Part shown: piece after piece, positions 42,771-52,155 of the stretch
Layout of the letters: each line of letters opens with the position of its first letter
How positions within the stretch are numbered: position 1 is the stretch's first letter
Origin: TMP-86 sp044226865
Lineage (GTDB): Bacteria > Pseudomonadota > Gammaproteobacteria > Steroidobacterales > Steroidobacteraceae
Assembly: GCA_044226865.1 (NCBI GenBank)
Contig: JBGAGE010000004.1
Coordinates: 124,001 to 188,000, forward strand
DNA: 64,000 bases
Direction: 5' to 3'
Made by a program: the position numbers and the translations under genes
Notes under the pieces: model-generated
The model's database searches: none
Told to the model about the DNA's origin: nothing
What the model saw: the letters and a program-made list of their open reading frames with translations, nothing else

Positions 42771-45099
42771 ACAGATCGGTGGCATCGAGCACGCCGACGT
42801 CATTGGTCACGAGGCAGCGCGGCGCCACGCTGACGTCGACGCGCGGACGCCCTTCCAGCCATTTTTCCAGCTCCGCGCGCGGCATGGGCTTGGCGAAATG
42901 AAAGCCCTGCGCCAGGTCGCACTGCAGTTCGCGTAGGCGCGCGGCCGAGGCTTCGTTCTCGATGCCCTCGGCCACTACCTTGAGGTTCAGGCGGTGGCCC
43001 ATGTCGATGGCGGCGCTGACGATGGCGGCGAAGTCCGCATCCGTCTCCAGCCCTTGCACGAAGCTGCGGTCGATCTTCAATTCATTCACCGGCATGCGCG
43101 CCAGGTAGCTAAGCGAGGAATAGCCGGTCCCGAAATCATCGATCGACAGGCGCACGCCTATCGCGGAGAGCGCCTCGAGCATCTTCAGCGCACGGCTCGG
43201 ATCCTCGATGAATCCGCTTTCGGTCACTTCCAGGGTCAACAACTCGGGCGGCAGCTGGTACTTGTGGAGCGCTGCCGCAACGCGCTGGTCGAGCAGCGGA
43301 TCGGCGATGTCCTCGGCGCTGATGTTGACGGCCAGCATCAGCGGTTTGCCATCGCGATACCAGGCGGCGCCTTGCGCCACGGCGCGATCCAGGGCCCAGC
43401 GGGTGATGCGGCGGATGAAGCCGGTTTGTTCGGCGAAGGGAATGAACTCACCGGGCGCCAGCAGTCCTCGCGTGGGATGCTGCCAGCGCATCAGCACCTC
43501 GGCGCCCGCCACGGTGCCATCGCGCAGCTCGACCTTGGGCTGGAAGTACAGACGCAGGTGGTCTTCCTCGACGGCGCGCTGCAAATCTCCCAGGAGCGAA
43601 AGTTGATCGCGCGGCACCGGCTTGAATGCCGGGTCGTAGACGGCGAGCGGCCGCTTGGCGAAGCGCGCGCGCTCGAGCGCGAGGTCGGCGCAACGCATCA
43701 GTTCCTCGGATGAGGTCGCATGTTCGGGCGCCACGGCCACGCCCACCTTCATGCTGACGTCGATGGGTTGCAGCTGCACCAACAAGGCATCCTTGAACCG
43801 TTCCAGGAGCGAAGCCGCCCAGTTCTGCGGACTGGCGAGCAGGTCCAGGCGCGCGAACACCGCGAACTGGTCGGCAGCCAGGCGCGCCACGGCATCGGCC
43901 GTGCACGGTTTGGCGTTGAGGCGCGCGCCGATGGTCTTCAACACCTCATCGCCCACGCCATAACCCAGGCACTCGTTGATACGGCGGAAGCGTTCGACGT
44001 TGAGCACTGCCACGGCCAGTGGCGCGCGGTTGGATTTGTCGGCCAGGGCGGAGTTCAGCGCATCGACGAAGGCAGTGCGATTCATCAATCCGGTGAGCGT
44101 GTCCTGGTAGGCGAGCTGGCGGATGGATTGATCGCGCGAATTGACGGCGGATTGCATCAATTGCAGGCCTTCCGCCAGCACGCCCAGCTCGTCGCGGCGT
44201 TGCACCTCCACCGGCGTGGAATATTGGCCCCGGCGGATGTGGTCCACCGCCTGGGTGAGGTTCTGCAGCGGCTGTGTGATGTTGCGCGCCAGCAGGAAGG
44301 CCGCGATGCCGGAGGCGGCGAGGCTCACCAGGGCCACCAGATACAGCACGTTGGTGAGTCGTTCGAAGGGTGCGCGCGCCTCGGCCAGCGAGCGCGACAG
44401 GATGGCCGCCACTTCGATGCCCTTTTCGCGCGATAACGACAGGCGGCGCTCGATGCTGTCGCTGCTGCCGTGCTGCTTGTCGCCGATGGTGCTGACGGCT
44501 TCGATCCAACGGCCGTTCTCACCGTAGCCCAGGGTCACGCCCAGGCCGGTGATCTCCGCCATTTCCTTGACCGCGTCGGAACCAAGCTCGAAACCCATGG
44601 CGATCCAGGCCACGGGCAACGGGCTGCGAACCGGCACCATCACCAGCTGATACACGCGCCCGCCGTCGGCCAGAATGGTGGTGATGCCGTCCGCACCGGG
44701 CCGGCTCTTGAGCATCCGGGAAGCCGGGAAATCCGCGCCCGGCTTCAATTGCGATCCGGTGGCCGCGATCACCTGGCCTTCGAGCGAGACCAGCACCACG
44801 AGGTTGGCGCCGATGCGCGCGCCGCTGTTTTCCAGGGCGGAGGCCACCGTCTCGGTGTCACGCGTGGCCACCGCTTCGCGAAAGCCGTAGTCGGACGCGA
44901 CCGCTTGCGCGGCCTGGGCCAACTGGCGGCGGTTGGCATCGAGCACCCGGGAGAAAACCAGAGTGCCGGTGGCGAGCTGGCGCTGGACTTCGCCCTCGGC
45001 ACTTGCCTGGTTGGCGGCGGACACGACACCGAGCGAAGCCGCCAACGCCGTTGCCAGCAAGAGGATGAAGATCAGGGCAATGCGTGTGCGCAATCGCAT
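42745..45099 (-). CDS. Membrane HAMP-GGDEF-EAL protein with degenerate GGDEF
   Basis: A 784-residue inner-membrane c-di-GMP enzyme. Helix 1 (IALIFILLLATALAASLGVV), a periplasmic double-Cache-like sensor to about residue 250, helix 2 (VLYLVALVSLAASGIAAFLL), HAMP, a GGDEF domain and an EAL domain. The GGDEF signature is RLAADQFAVF, so the site is dead for cyclase activity. The EAL part keeps EVLMRW, NISAED, EVTESG, DDFGTGYSS and KIDRSF, the set of a working phosphodiesterase. The signal it reads may come from the exported haemoglobin and cupredoxin encoded just upstream in the same direction. Confidence 0.92.
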   Translation of the reverse strand: MRLRTRIALIFILLLATALAASLGVVSAANQASAEGEVQRQLATGTLVFSRVLDANRRQLAQAAQAVASDYGFREAVATRDTETVASALENSGARIGANLVVLVSLEGQVIAATGSQLKPGADFPASRMLKSRPGADGITTILADGGRVYQLVMVPVRSPLPVAWIAMGFELGSDAVKEMAEITGLGVTLGYGENGRWIEAVSTIGDKQHGSSDSIERRLSLSREKGIEVAAILSRSLAEARAPFERLTNVLYLVALVSLAASGIAAFLLARNITQPLQNLTQAVDHIRRGQYSTPVEVQRRDELGVLAEGLQLMQSAVNSRDQSIRQLAYQDTLTGLMNRTAFVDALNSALADKSNRAPLAVAVLNVERFRRINECLGYGVGDEVLKTIGARLNAKPCTADAVARLAADQFAVFARLDLLASPQNWAASLLERFKDALLVQLQPIDVSMKVGVAVAPEHATSSEELMRCADLALERARFAKRPLAVYDPAFKPVPRDQLSLLGDLQRAVEEDHLRLYFQPKVELRDGTVAGAEVLMRWQHPTRGLLAPGEFIPFAEQTGFIRRITRWALDRAVAQGAAWYRDGKPLMLAVNISAEDIADPLLDQRVAAALHKYQLPPELLTLEVTESGFIEDPSRALKMLEALSAIGVRLSIDDFGTGYSSLSYLARMPVNELKIDRSFVQGLETDADFAAIVSAAIDMGHRLNLKVVAEGIENEASAARLRELQCDLAQGFHFAKPMPRAELEKWLEGRPRVDVSVAPRCLVTNDVGVLDATDLFKVLKHGS

Positions 45100-45105
45100 G
45101 GCGGA

Positions 45106-45741
45106 CTACTCGACCCACGCCGCCGGTGCGGCGGCCTCATGGTCCAGGTCCATTTGCACCGGCAACTGTTGTGTGTTGCCGTCGATCTGCACGCTGCGTG
45201 GCTCGAACGCCTCCGCCATCGCCGCGTGCCAGACGCGCAGCCGGTAACTGCCGGGCGGCGCCTGCAGCGTCACGTTGCCGTCCGCGGCGGAAGCGCCGAA
45301 GTAAGGGGTGTCGACTACCGCGATGAAGCCCACCATGGTGTCGTGGATGTTGCAGCCGAGCACCACCAGGCCCGGCTTGTCGAACACCACGTCGGCCGGC
45401 GGGGAACCCGCGTACAGCTTGATGTTGAAGGTCTTGGGAGTGGAAAACGAATATACCTGGTGCCTGATCCGATCGCTGTTGGGGAACGACACGGCCGTGC
45501 CGGTGCGGATCACGGTGAGGCGCGGCACGAAGCGTTTGTTGACCTGGTCCACCACGACGGTGGCCGTGGCGGGGGCTGGCTTGACGCCAACCGGGTCGAG
45601 AATGACCGCGGCATCCGCCACCGGTGCGCCGGAGGCGGTGCGGATGACGACCGACAAGCTGGTCGCGCCGGCGGCTCCCGCGCCGAGCAACACGCATAGC
45701 GATAGCGCCGGGCGCAACATCCTGGCACCGCTGATGTTCAT
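45106..45741 (-). CDS. Exported cupredoxin-like protein (methylamine-utilisation type)
   Basis: A 211-residue periplasmic protein with signal peptide (LRPALSLCVLLGAGAAGATS). The C-terminal half is a cupredoxin fold: FPNSDRIRHQVYSFS supplies one His, and VLGCNIHDTMVGFIAV the Cys, second His and Met of a type-1 copper site (Cys-x2-His-x2-Met). The N-terminal part is a beta-sandwich like that of carboxypeptidase regulatory domains. The start overlaps the haemoglobin stop (ATGA) and it ends 6 bp before the GGDEF-EAL gene. Confidence 0.83.
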   Translation of the reverse strand: MNISGARMLRPALSLCVLLGAGAAGATSLSVVIRTASGAPVADAAVILDPVGVKPAPATATVVVDQVNKRFVPRLTVIRTGTAVSFPNSDRIRHQVYSFSTPKTFNIKLYAGSPPADVVFDKPGLVVLGCNIHDTMVGFIAVVDTPYFGASAADGNVTLQAPPGSYRLRVWHAAMAEAFEPRSVQIDGNTQQLPVQMDLDHEAAAPAAWVE

Positions 45742-46211
45742 CGCGGCCGCGCCTCCGCGGGGCCCGCAGCGGCGGCTGCCGCCGGCGGCTCGACCACGTC
45801 GCGCTTCATCGGTGCGAGCAACCGCAGCAACTCGTTGGTTTCGCGCAATCCCACATGATGCTCGCGCAGCAGCTGCTGCAGTGTCTCGACCATGCCGTAG
45901 AAATCCGCCTCGGTGATGTGGTGCCCGGCATGCGACTCGCGCATCGAATCGCCGGAATATCGGCAGGGGCCGCCGCTGATCTCGCACAGTTGTTCGGTGA
46001 GCTTCTGCTTGACGCGCTTGAGATTGGAATCCTTGAAGCTGGCGCCGATGCGCGGATCGGCCGCGACGCGGTCGATGAGTTCGCCGGAGATCTGCGCTAT
46101 CACGGGCTCGCCGCCCAGCCGTTCGTACAGGCTCGAATCCGCGTCCCGGGGAGCCGCGCACGCGCCCGCGGCCGCCGTGGCGGCCAGCAGGAAAAGTGTG
46201 AACCTCGTCAT
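45738..46211 (-). CDS. Exported group 1 truncated haemoglobin
   Basis: A 157-residue protein with an N-terminal export signal (MTRFTLFLLAATAAAGACAA) followed by a truncated-globin domain: SLYERLGGEPVIAQISGELIDRVAADPRI, SFKDSNLKRVKQKLTEQLCEISGGP and HAGHHITEADFYGMVETL, whose His is the proximal haem ligand. Group 1 globins bind O2 or NO and are normally cytoplasmic, so the signal peptide is notable. A Pro/Ala tail follows. ATG at 46229 is an alternative start. Coupled to the cupredoxin gene. Confidence 0.85.
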   Translation of the reverse strand: MTRFTLFLLAATAAAGACAAPRDADSSLYERLGGEPVIAQISGELIDRVAADPRIGASFKDSNLKRVKQKLTEQLCEISGGPCRYSGDSMRESHAGHHITEADFYGMVETLQQLLREHHVGLRETNELLRLLAPMKRDVVEPPAAAAAAGPAEARPR

Positions 46212-46321
46212 GCGAGCGCAGTACCGCATCGCTGCATAGACTAATGTCGCGCAGGATCGGAGGCTGTGCGGCAGGACACAATATGTCGCCTGGCGTTGAC
46301 CTATCCTGACCGCTTCTTGGC

Positions 46322-47212
46322 ATGGGTGGGGTGTTGTCCTTGAGATCGCGGCTGGTCGGGCATTTCTTGCAACGCACGCTGGTCGCGGGCCTGTGTTTTG
46401 CGGGCCTGGCGCCGGTGCAGGCGGCGGATCGCCTGGCATGGACCGGGGGCGTCACCCAGGTGGAAGGCGCCGCGGGTGCGGGCCTTGCGCCTTGGGCATT
46501 GATCGCGGGACTGGAGACCGCAGACCAGATTGGCGCCAGCGCCTTCGCCACGTACGTGAATACGCCGGACTTCTCGTTGCGCAGTGCGGGCCTTGCGCTC
46601 GGCTTTCACGATCGGGTGGAAGTGTCCTTCGCGCGCCAGCGCTTCGATGCGGGTTCGGTGATTCCCGGGCTCACGCTCGGCCAGGATATCGTCGGTGTGA
46701 AGGTGCGCGTGGCCGGGGATGCCGTGTTCGCGCCGGATAGCTGGCTGCCGCAGATCGCCATCGGCGTGCAGGGCAAGAAGACGCTGGATTTCGACACCGT
46801 GCCGCGCGCGGTCGGCGCGGCGAGGGGCGAGGACCTGGAATTCTACGTGGCGGCCACGAAGCTCCTGTTCGCCGCCGCCGGCGGGCGCAACGTGGTGCTC
46901 AACGCCACCCTGCGCCGCACGCGCGCCAATCAATTCGGCCTGCTGGGTTTCGGCGGCGATCGTGGCGGCGCCCGCATCGCGCCCGAATTGTCGGCCGCGG
47001 TGTTGCTGACTGAACGTCTGCTGCTCGGCGCGGAATATCGCGCGAAGCCCGATGATCTCGGTGCCTTCCACGAGCAGCGCGCCACCGATCTGTTCCTTGC
47101 CTGGAACCCGCACAAGCGCGTGACGTTCACCGGCGCATGGCTCGATCTCGGCAGCATTGCCGGCAAGCGCGCACAGCGCGGCGCATACGCCTCCATCTGG
47201 GTCGGGTTCTGA
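46322..47212 (+). CDS. DUF3034 outer-membrane-like protein
   Basis: A 296-residue protein with signal peptide (LVAGLCFAGLAPVQAA) and a beta-rich body ending YASIWVGF, a terminal Phe as in outer-membrane barrels. The pattern GGVTQVEGAAGAGLAPWALIAG, then ATYVNTPDFSLRSAGLALGFHDRVEVSFARQRFD is DUF3034. Divergent from the haemoglobin gene across a 110-bp gap. In my recollection DUF3034 genes repeatedly neighbour truncated globins and cupredoxin-like proteins, which would make this a conserved module. Confidence 0.8.
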   Translation: MGGVLSLRSRLVGHFLQRTLVAGLCFAGLAPVQAADRLAWTGGVTQVEGAAGAGLAPWALIAGLETADQIGASAFATYVNTPDFSLRSAGLALGFHDRVEVSFARQRFDAGSVIPGLTLGQDIVGVKVRVAGDAVFAPDSWLPQIAIGVQGKKTLDFDTVPRAVGAARGEDLEFYVAATKLLFAAAGGRNVVLNATLRRTRANQFGLLGFGGDRGGARIAPELSAAVLLTERLLLGAEYRAKPDDLGAFHEQRATDLFLAWNPHKRVTFTGAWLDLGSIAGKRAQRGAYASIWVGF

Positions 47213-47227
47213 TTATCATAGGGCGTC

Positions 47228-49081
47228 ATGCCCATCGTCCGTCTCGACAAGGTGTCCCTGGCCTACGGCCTGCGCCCGCTGCTGGATCAGGTTGACCTGC
47301 AGATCCGCCGCGGCGAGCGGCTGTGCCTGCTCGGTCGTAACGGCGAGGGCAAGTCCTCGCTCCTCAAGCTCATCGCGGGATTCGTCAGCGCCGATAGCGG
47401 GCAGGTGTGGGTGCGGCCTGGCGCGCGCGTGGCGCACCTCGACCAGGAATTCGCCGCGGCGCCCGGAGCGACCGTGGCCGAGATTCTCGCCACGGGCCTT
47501 GCCGGCAATCCGCAAGGGCTGGAGAGTTGGGAAGCACGCCAGCGCATCGAGCGCGTGATGTCCGACCTGGGCCTTGCCGGTGAGTCACGGCTCGATGCGC
47601 TCTCCGGCGGCTGGCAGCGCCGCGCCATGCTCGGGCGGGCGTTGGTGAGCGATCCGGACCTGCTGCTGTTGGATGAGCCCACCAATCATCTCGACATCGA
47701 GGGCATCGCCTGGCTGGAGAAGTTCGTGCTCGGCTTCACCGGCGCCGTGCTATTCGTCAGCCACGATCGCAGTTTCGTGCGGCGGGTCGCCGGACGCATC
47801 CTCGAACTCGATCGCGGCCAGCTCACCTCCTGGCCCGGCGACTACGACGCCTATCTGGCCGGCAAGCACGCGGCCCTCGATGTGGAGGCGCGGCACGCTG
47901 CCTTGTTCGACCGCAAGCTGCGCCAGGAAGAGGCGTGGATACGCCAAGGAGTGGAGGCCCGCCGCACGCGCAACGAAGGCCGCGTGCGTGCCTTGAAGCA
48001 ACTGCGCCGCGACCGCGCCGCGCGCCGCGAGCGCGCCGGCCAGGTGCAGGCCTCGGTGCAGGAGGCGGCCGCCTCCGGCAAGCTCGTCATCGAGGCGGTG
48101 AACGTGAGCCGCGATTTCGGCGGTCCGCCGGTGGTCAGGGATTTCTCCGCGCGCATCATGCGTGGCGACCGCGTCGGCATCATCGGGCCCAATGGCTGCG
48201 GCAAGAGCACCCTGATCAAGCTGCTGACCGGCGAACTCGAACCCACGTCCGGACGGATCCGCCTCGGCACGGGCCTGGCGGTGGCCTATTACGACCAGCA
48301 GCGCGAACAGCTCGATCCGGCGCGCTCCATTGCCGACAATGTCACCGGCGGGAGCGGGGATTCGGTGAGCATCAACGGCGAGCCGCGGCACATCGTCAGT
48401 TACCTGCGCGATTTCCTGTTCTCGAGCGAGCGCCTGCAGGCGCCGGTGAGCATGCTCTCGGGCGGTGAACGCAACCGCCTGCTGCTGGCACGGCTGTTCG
48501 CCCGGCCGATGAATTTGCTCATCATGGACGAGCCCACCAACGACCTGGACGTGGATACGCTCGACATGCTCGAGGAGTTGATCGGCGAGTTCCAAGGCAC
48601 CCTGCTGCTCGTCAGCCACGATCGCACCTTCCTCGACAACGTCGTCACCAGCACGCTGGTGTTCGAGGGCGCGGGAACGATCAACGAATATGTGGGCGGT
48701 TATGCGGATTGGCTGAAGCAGCGCCGGCCCGTTGCACCGCCGGAGCGGACGCGCGCCGCAGGCGGACGCGGCGCGACTCAGGAGCCGGCCGGCGTGCAGG
48801 CCGTTCCTGGCGCGCAATCCCAAGCCGCCGCAGCCATGCAGAACGGGCCGGCGGCGCGTCCGCGCAAGCTGTCCTACAAGGATGCGCGCGAACTCGCCGC
48901 GCTGCCGGCGCAGATCCAGTCGCTGGAGGAACAGGTGGCCGAACTGCAGGCGCGCAGCAATGATCCGCAGTTCTACCGCGAGTCACCGCAAGCCGTGGCG
49001 GAATCCCTGCGCCGCCTGCACGAGCTCAATGCTGCGGTCGAGGCGGCCTACGCGCGCTGGCAGGAGCTGGAATCGGCGTGA
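47228..49081 (+). CDS. uup: ABC-F ATPase Uup
   Basis: A 617-residue cytoplasmic protein with two ABC domains and no membrane segment. First half: LLGRNGEGKSSLLKL (Walker A), LSGGWQRRAMLGRAL and LLLDEPTNHLDIE. Second half: IIGPNGCGKSTLIKL, LSGGERNRLLLARL and LIMDEPTNDLDVD. The linker is the charged P-site tRNA-interaction motif region and the C-terminus is the coiled-coil Uup extension (LPAQIQSLEEQVAELQARSND). Uup affects ribosome function and transposon excision. Starts 15 bp after the DUF3034 stop. Confidence 0.95.
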   Translation: MPIVRLDKVSLAYGLRPLLDQVDLQIRRGERLCLLGRNGEGKSSLLKLIAGFVSADSGQVWVRPGARVAHLDQEFAAAPGATVAEILATGLAGNPQGLESWEARQRIERVMSDLGLAGESRLDALSGGWQRRAMLGRALVSDPDLLLLDEPTNHLDIEGIAWLEKFVLGFTGAVLFVSHDRSFVRRVAGRILELDRGQLTSWPGDYDAYLAGKHAALDVEARHAALFDRKLRQEEAWIRQGVEARRTRNEGRVRALKQLRRDRAARRERAGQVQASVQEAAASGKLVIEAVNVSRDFGGPPVVRDFSARIMRGDRVGIIGPNGCGKSTLIKLLTGELEPTSGRIRLGTGLAVAYYDQQREQLDPARSIADNVTGGSGDSVSINGEPRHIVSYLRDFLFSSERLQAPVSMLSGGERNRLLLARLFARPMNLLIMDEPTNDLDVDTLDMLEELIGEFQGTLLLVSHDRTFLDNVVTSTLVFEGAGTINEYVGGYADWLKQRRPVAPPERTRAAGGRGATQEPAGVQAVPGAQSQAAAAMQNGPAARPRKLSYKDARELAALPAQIQSLEEQVAELQARSNDPQFYRESPQAVAESLRRLHELNAAVEAAYARWQELESA

Positions 49082-49089
49082 CGTGGAGG

Positions 49090-49488
49090 TCAGCGGCGGA
49101 TGCGGCCGCCGCGGCCGAGATCGTTCGGGTTGGCGAGAGCGGCGCTGCCGGCTTCGGGGATCACCAGCGAGGAGGCGGATTCGCGCCGCATCTCCTGCAA
49201 TTCCCGCATGGTCTGCTGCACGGCGACTTCCGCGCCAGGGCCGAATTTCTCGATGGCCGCGGCGAGGTTGTCGGCCTCGATGTCGAAACTCAGCGGCAGG
49301 GCGCCCATCGGCGTCATGATCTGCGCCTGTCCCACATACAGCACGGGACGCGATGGATCCGGCTCGCCCGCGGCCGTCACCGGCGTCATGCGCCGGATGG
49401 TGCCCACGCGGCGATCGGTGAATGTATCCTCGCGGTAGACCTGCGATGCGTCCATCTGCACCTGGCCCTTGTCCGATGCTGAATTCAT
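49090..49488 (-). CDS. Small conserved protein of unknown function
   Basis: A 132-residue soluble protein without signal or membrane segment. The strongest feature is DASQVYREDTFTDRRVGTIRRMTPV followed by RPVLYVGQAQIMTPMGALPLSFDIEA, then an acidic helix with VQQTMRELQEMRRESAS. I have seen similar unnamed proteins in xanthomonad genomes. The ATG at 49488 is preferred (AAAGGA upstream) over 49524. Convergent with uup. Confidence 0.65.
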   Translation of the reverse strand: MNSASDKGQVQMDASQVYREDTFTDRRVGTIRRMTPVTAAGEPDPSRPVLYVGQAQIMTPMGALPLSFDIEADNLAAAIEKFGPGAEVAVQQTMRELQEMRRESASSLVIPEAGSAALANPNDLGRGGRIRR

Positions 49489-49590
49489 GGGAAAAATCCT
49501 TTGAAATCCGGTTGACGATGGCATAACCCTAGCAGTTTCGGGCGCCTCTGTGCAGTGCCCTGCGCGATGCGCTAGGCTGCGTCACCTTCC

Positions 49591-52155
49591 ATGAATTCCT
49601 CCTCCCGCGATCACCGAGTGCCTGCCTGGACCACCTGGTTGGGTGTGCTGTTGTTCCTGATCGCCCTTTTCTGGCTGCGGCATGTATTGGCGCAGTATCA
49701 CTGGCGCACCATCGTGCAGGGCGTGCTCGCCTTGCGCGCCGGTGACATCGCGCAGGCCGCCGTGCTCACCGTGCTGGGCTATGGCTGCCTCACCTTGTAC
49801 GAATTGCTCGGCTTGAAGTTTGCCGGCGTCAAGCTGCCGTATTCACGCATCGCCCTCACGTCGTTCGTCGCCTACGCCATCGGACACAACGTCGGCCTGA
49901 ATACCCTGAGTGGCGGCGCCATCCGCTACCGCGCCTATTCGGCCATCGGCCTCACCCCGGCGCAGATCGCCAAGGTCATCGCCTTCGGCACCTTCACCTT
50001 CAGTCTTGGCGCGGCGCTCCTGTTGGGCATTTCCTTGCTGACCGAGGCCGGGGTGTCCGGCTCCGTCCTGCACGTGCGCGAATCGCTGGCCACCGCCGCC
50101 GGCGCGGTGCTCATCTGCCTCGTGGTCGCCTACATCGTGACCACTTTCCTGCGCAATGAAGTGGTGCAGGTCTGGCGGTTGCGCGTGCCTGTGCCGGCGC
50201 CGCGCATCGCGTTTGCGCAGATTGCGGTGGCCTGCACCGATCTGCTGCTCGCCTGCAGCGTCCTGTACGTGCTGCTGCCGGACGAGGCCACGATTTCCTT
50301 CGTCGCCTTCGCGGGCCTGTTCCTGGTCAGCGTCGCCGCCGGCATCATCACCAATGTGCCCGCGGGCCTGGGCGTGTTCGAGACCGTCATGCTCCTGCTG
50401 CTGCCGTCGGTGCCGGCGGATCGGCTGCTGGTGGCCATGCTCGGCTACCGCATCATCTACTACCTGCTGCCGTTTTCGATCGCACTGTGCCTGCTCGTGG
50501 GACACGAGTTGTGGGCGCATCGTGAAGTGCTGCGGCGCGTGTTGCGGCTGGCGCGCAGCTGGCTGGCGGCGGTGACCCCGCAGGCGACCGCCCTGGCCGT
50601 GTTTGCCGCCGGCGCCATCCTGTTGTTCTCCTCCGCCACGCCGAGCCTGGAAGAGCGCCTCACCGCCCTGCGTGAGTTCGTGCCGCTGCCCATCCTTGAG
50701 GTGTCGCATCTCATCGGCAGCGCGGTGGGTGTGGCGCTACTGGTGCTCGCCAATGGCCTGTACCGCCGGCTGGATGGCGCTTGGTGGATCGCCGTTTGGT
50801 TGCTGGGCGCCGGCGCGCTCGTCAGCTTGCTGAAGGGCTTCGACTACGAGGAGGCAATGGTGCTCGCCGCCGTCGATGGCCTGTTGATCCTGGCGCGTGC
50901 CCGGTTCAACCGCCGCGCTTCCTTGATCGACCAGCGCTTCTCCGCCTCCTGGATCCTGGCGGTGTTGGTGGTACTGGCGGTGGCCGCGTGGCTCGTGGTA
51001 CTGGCCTACCGTCACGTTCCCTACGCCAATTCCTGGTGGTCGGAATTCGCCTTCGAGGCGAACGCGCCGCGGAGCCTGCGCGCCTTGTTGGTGGCTGCCC
51101 TGCTGGCCGCCGCGTATGGTCTGTGGCGGCTGCTGCGGCCGGCGCCGCCCGAGTTCGTGCCGCTCACCCCCGAGGACTTCGCACGCGCCGCGGCCATCAT
51201 CGAGGCCAGCCCCGACACCACCGCGAATCTCGCGTTGCTCGGCGATAAGAACCTGATGTTCGATGCCGGGGGCAAGGCCTTCATCATGTATGAAGTGGCC
51301 GGGCGCAGTTGGGTGGCGATGGGCGATCCCATCGGCCCCGCGGAGACTTGCGAAAATCTCGCCTGGGTGTTCATGGAGCAATGCGACCGCGCCGCCGCGT
51401 CGCCCGTTTTCTATCAGGTGTCGGCCGACAATCTCGCCCTGTACGTGGACCTGGGCTTGAGCCTGATCAAGCTGGGCGAGGAGGCGCGCGTGGATCTCGC
51501 CTCGTTCTCGCTCGAAGGCAGCGCACGCGCCGACCTGCGCCAGACGCACCGCCGCGCGCTGCGCGACGGCGCGCGCTTCGAGATCGTGCCGCGCGAGGCG
51601 CTCGGCAGCATCATGCCCGACCTGCGCACGGTGTCGGATGAATGGCTGGCCGAGCGCAAAACCGCGGAGAAGGGGTTTTCGCTGGGATTCTTCGATGAAA
51701 GCTACCTTGCGCATTTCGACTGCGCGGTGGTGCGCAGCGGCGATCGCATCGTGGCCTTTGCCAACATCTGGAAGGCGGGCGGCACACGGGAACTCTCGGT
51801 GGACCTGATGCGTCAACGTGAGGGAGCGCCCAAGGGCGTCATCGATTTCCTGTTCATCGAGTGCATGCTGTGGGGCAAGGCACAGGGCTTTCATTGGTTC
51901 AATCTCGGCATGGCGCCGTTGTCCGGCCTGGAAACGCATCCGCTCGCACCTGCCTGGCACAAGGTCGGCCGCCTGGTGCAGCGCTATGGAGAGAACTTCT
52001 ACAACTTCGAGGGCCTGCACAAATACAAGGAGAAATTCCTGCCGGTGTGGCGCGCGCGTTACCTCGCAGCGCCGCGCGGCATCTCGATGGCCGGGGCCCT
52101 GCTGGATGTGACCACGCTGATCTCCGGGGGTGTCACGCGGACGCTGCGCAAATGA
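49591..52155 (+). CDS. mprF: Phosphatidylglycerol lysyltransferase/flippase MprF
   Basis: An 854-residue membrane protein. The first ~500 residues hold 12-14 hydrophobic segments (flippase part: GLNTLSGGAIRYRAYSAIG, GIITNVPAGLGVFETVML). The cytoplasmic C-terminal synthase domain has GDKNLMFDAGGKAFIMYEVAGRSWVAMGDP, LRQTHRRALRDGARFEIV and GVIDFLFIECMLWGKAQGFHWFNLGMAPLSG, and ends with NFYNFEGLHKYKEKFLPVW. It transfers an amino acid, usually lysine, from tRNA to phosphatidylglycerol and flips the product, lowering surface charge. Its stop overlaps the acvB start. Confidence 0.95.
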   Translation: MNSSSRDHRVPAWTTWLGVLLFLIALFWLRHVLAQYHWRTIVQGVLALRAGDIAQAAVLTVLGYGCLTLYELLGLKFAGVKLPYSRIALTSFVAYAIGHNVGLNTLSGGAIRYRAYSAIGLTPAQIAKVIAFGTFTFSLGAALLLGISLLTEAGVSGSVLHVRESLATAAGAVLICLVVAYIVTTFLRNEVVQVWRLRVPVPAPRIAFAQIAVACTDLLLACSVLYVLLPDEATISFVAFAGLFLVSVAAGIITNVPAGLGVFETVMLLLLPSVPADRLLVAMLGYRIIYYLLPFSIALCLLVGHELWAHREVLRRVLRLARSWLAAVTPQATALAVFAAGAILLFSSATPSLEERLTALREFVPLPILEVSHLIGSAVGVALLVLANGLYRRLDGAWWIAVWLLGAGALVSLLKGFDYEEAMVLAAVDGLLILARARFNRRASLIDQRFSASWILAVLVVLAVAAWLVVLAYRHVPYANSWWSEFAFEANAPRSLRALLVAALLAAAYGLWRLLRPAPPEFVPLTPEDFARAAAIIEASPDTTANLALLGDKNLMFDAGGKAFIMYEVAGRSWVAMGDPIGPAETCENLAWVFMEQCDRAAASPVFYQVSADNLALYVDLGLSLIKLGEEARVDLASFSLEGSARADLRQTHRRALRDGARFEIVPREALGSIMPDLRTVSDEWLAERKTAEKGFSLGFFDESYLAHFDCAVVRSGDRIVAFANIWKAGGTRELSVDLMRQREGAPKGVIDFLFIECMLWGKAQGFHWFNLGMAPLSGLETHPLAPAWHKVGRLVQRYGENFYNFEGLHKYKEKFLPVWRARYLAAPRGISMAGALLDVTTLISGGVTRTLRK

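Noticed and set aside
45742..46551. Upstream extension of the cupredoxin frame over the haemoglobin gene
   Set aside because: It overlaps a well-supported globin in another frame and is Arg-rich shadow sequence. The signal peptide at 45741 sets the start.
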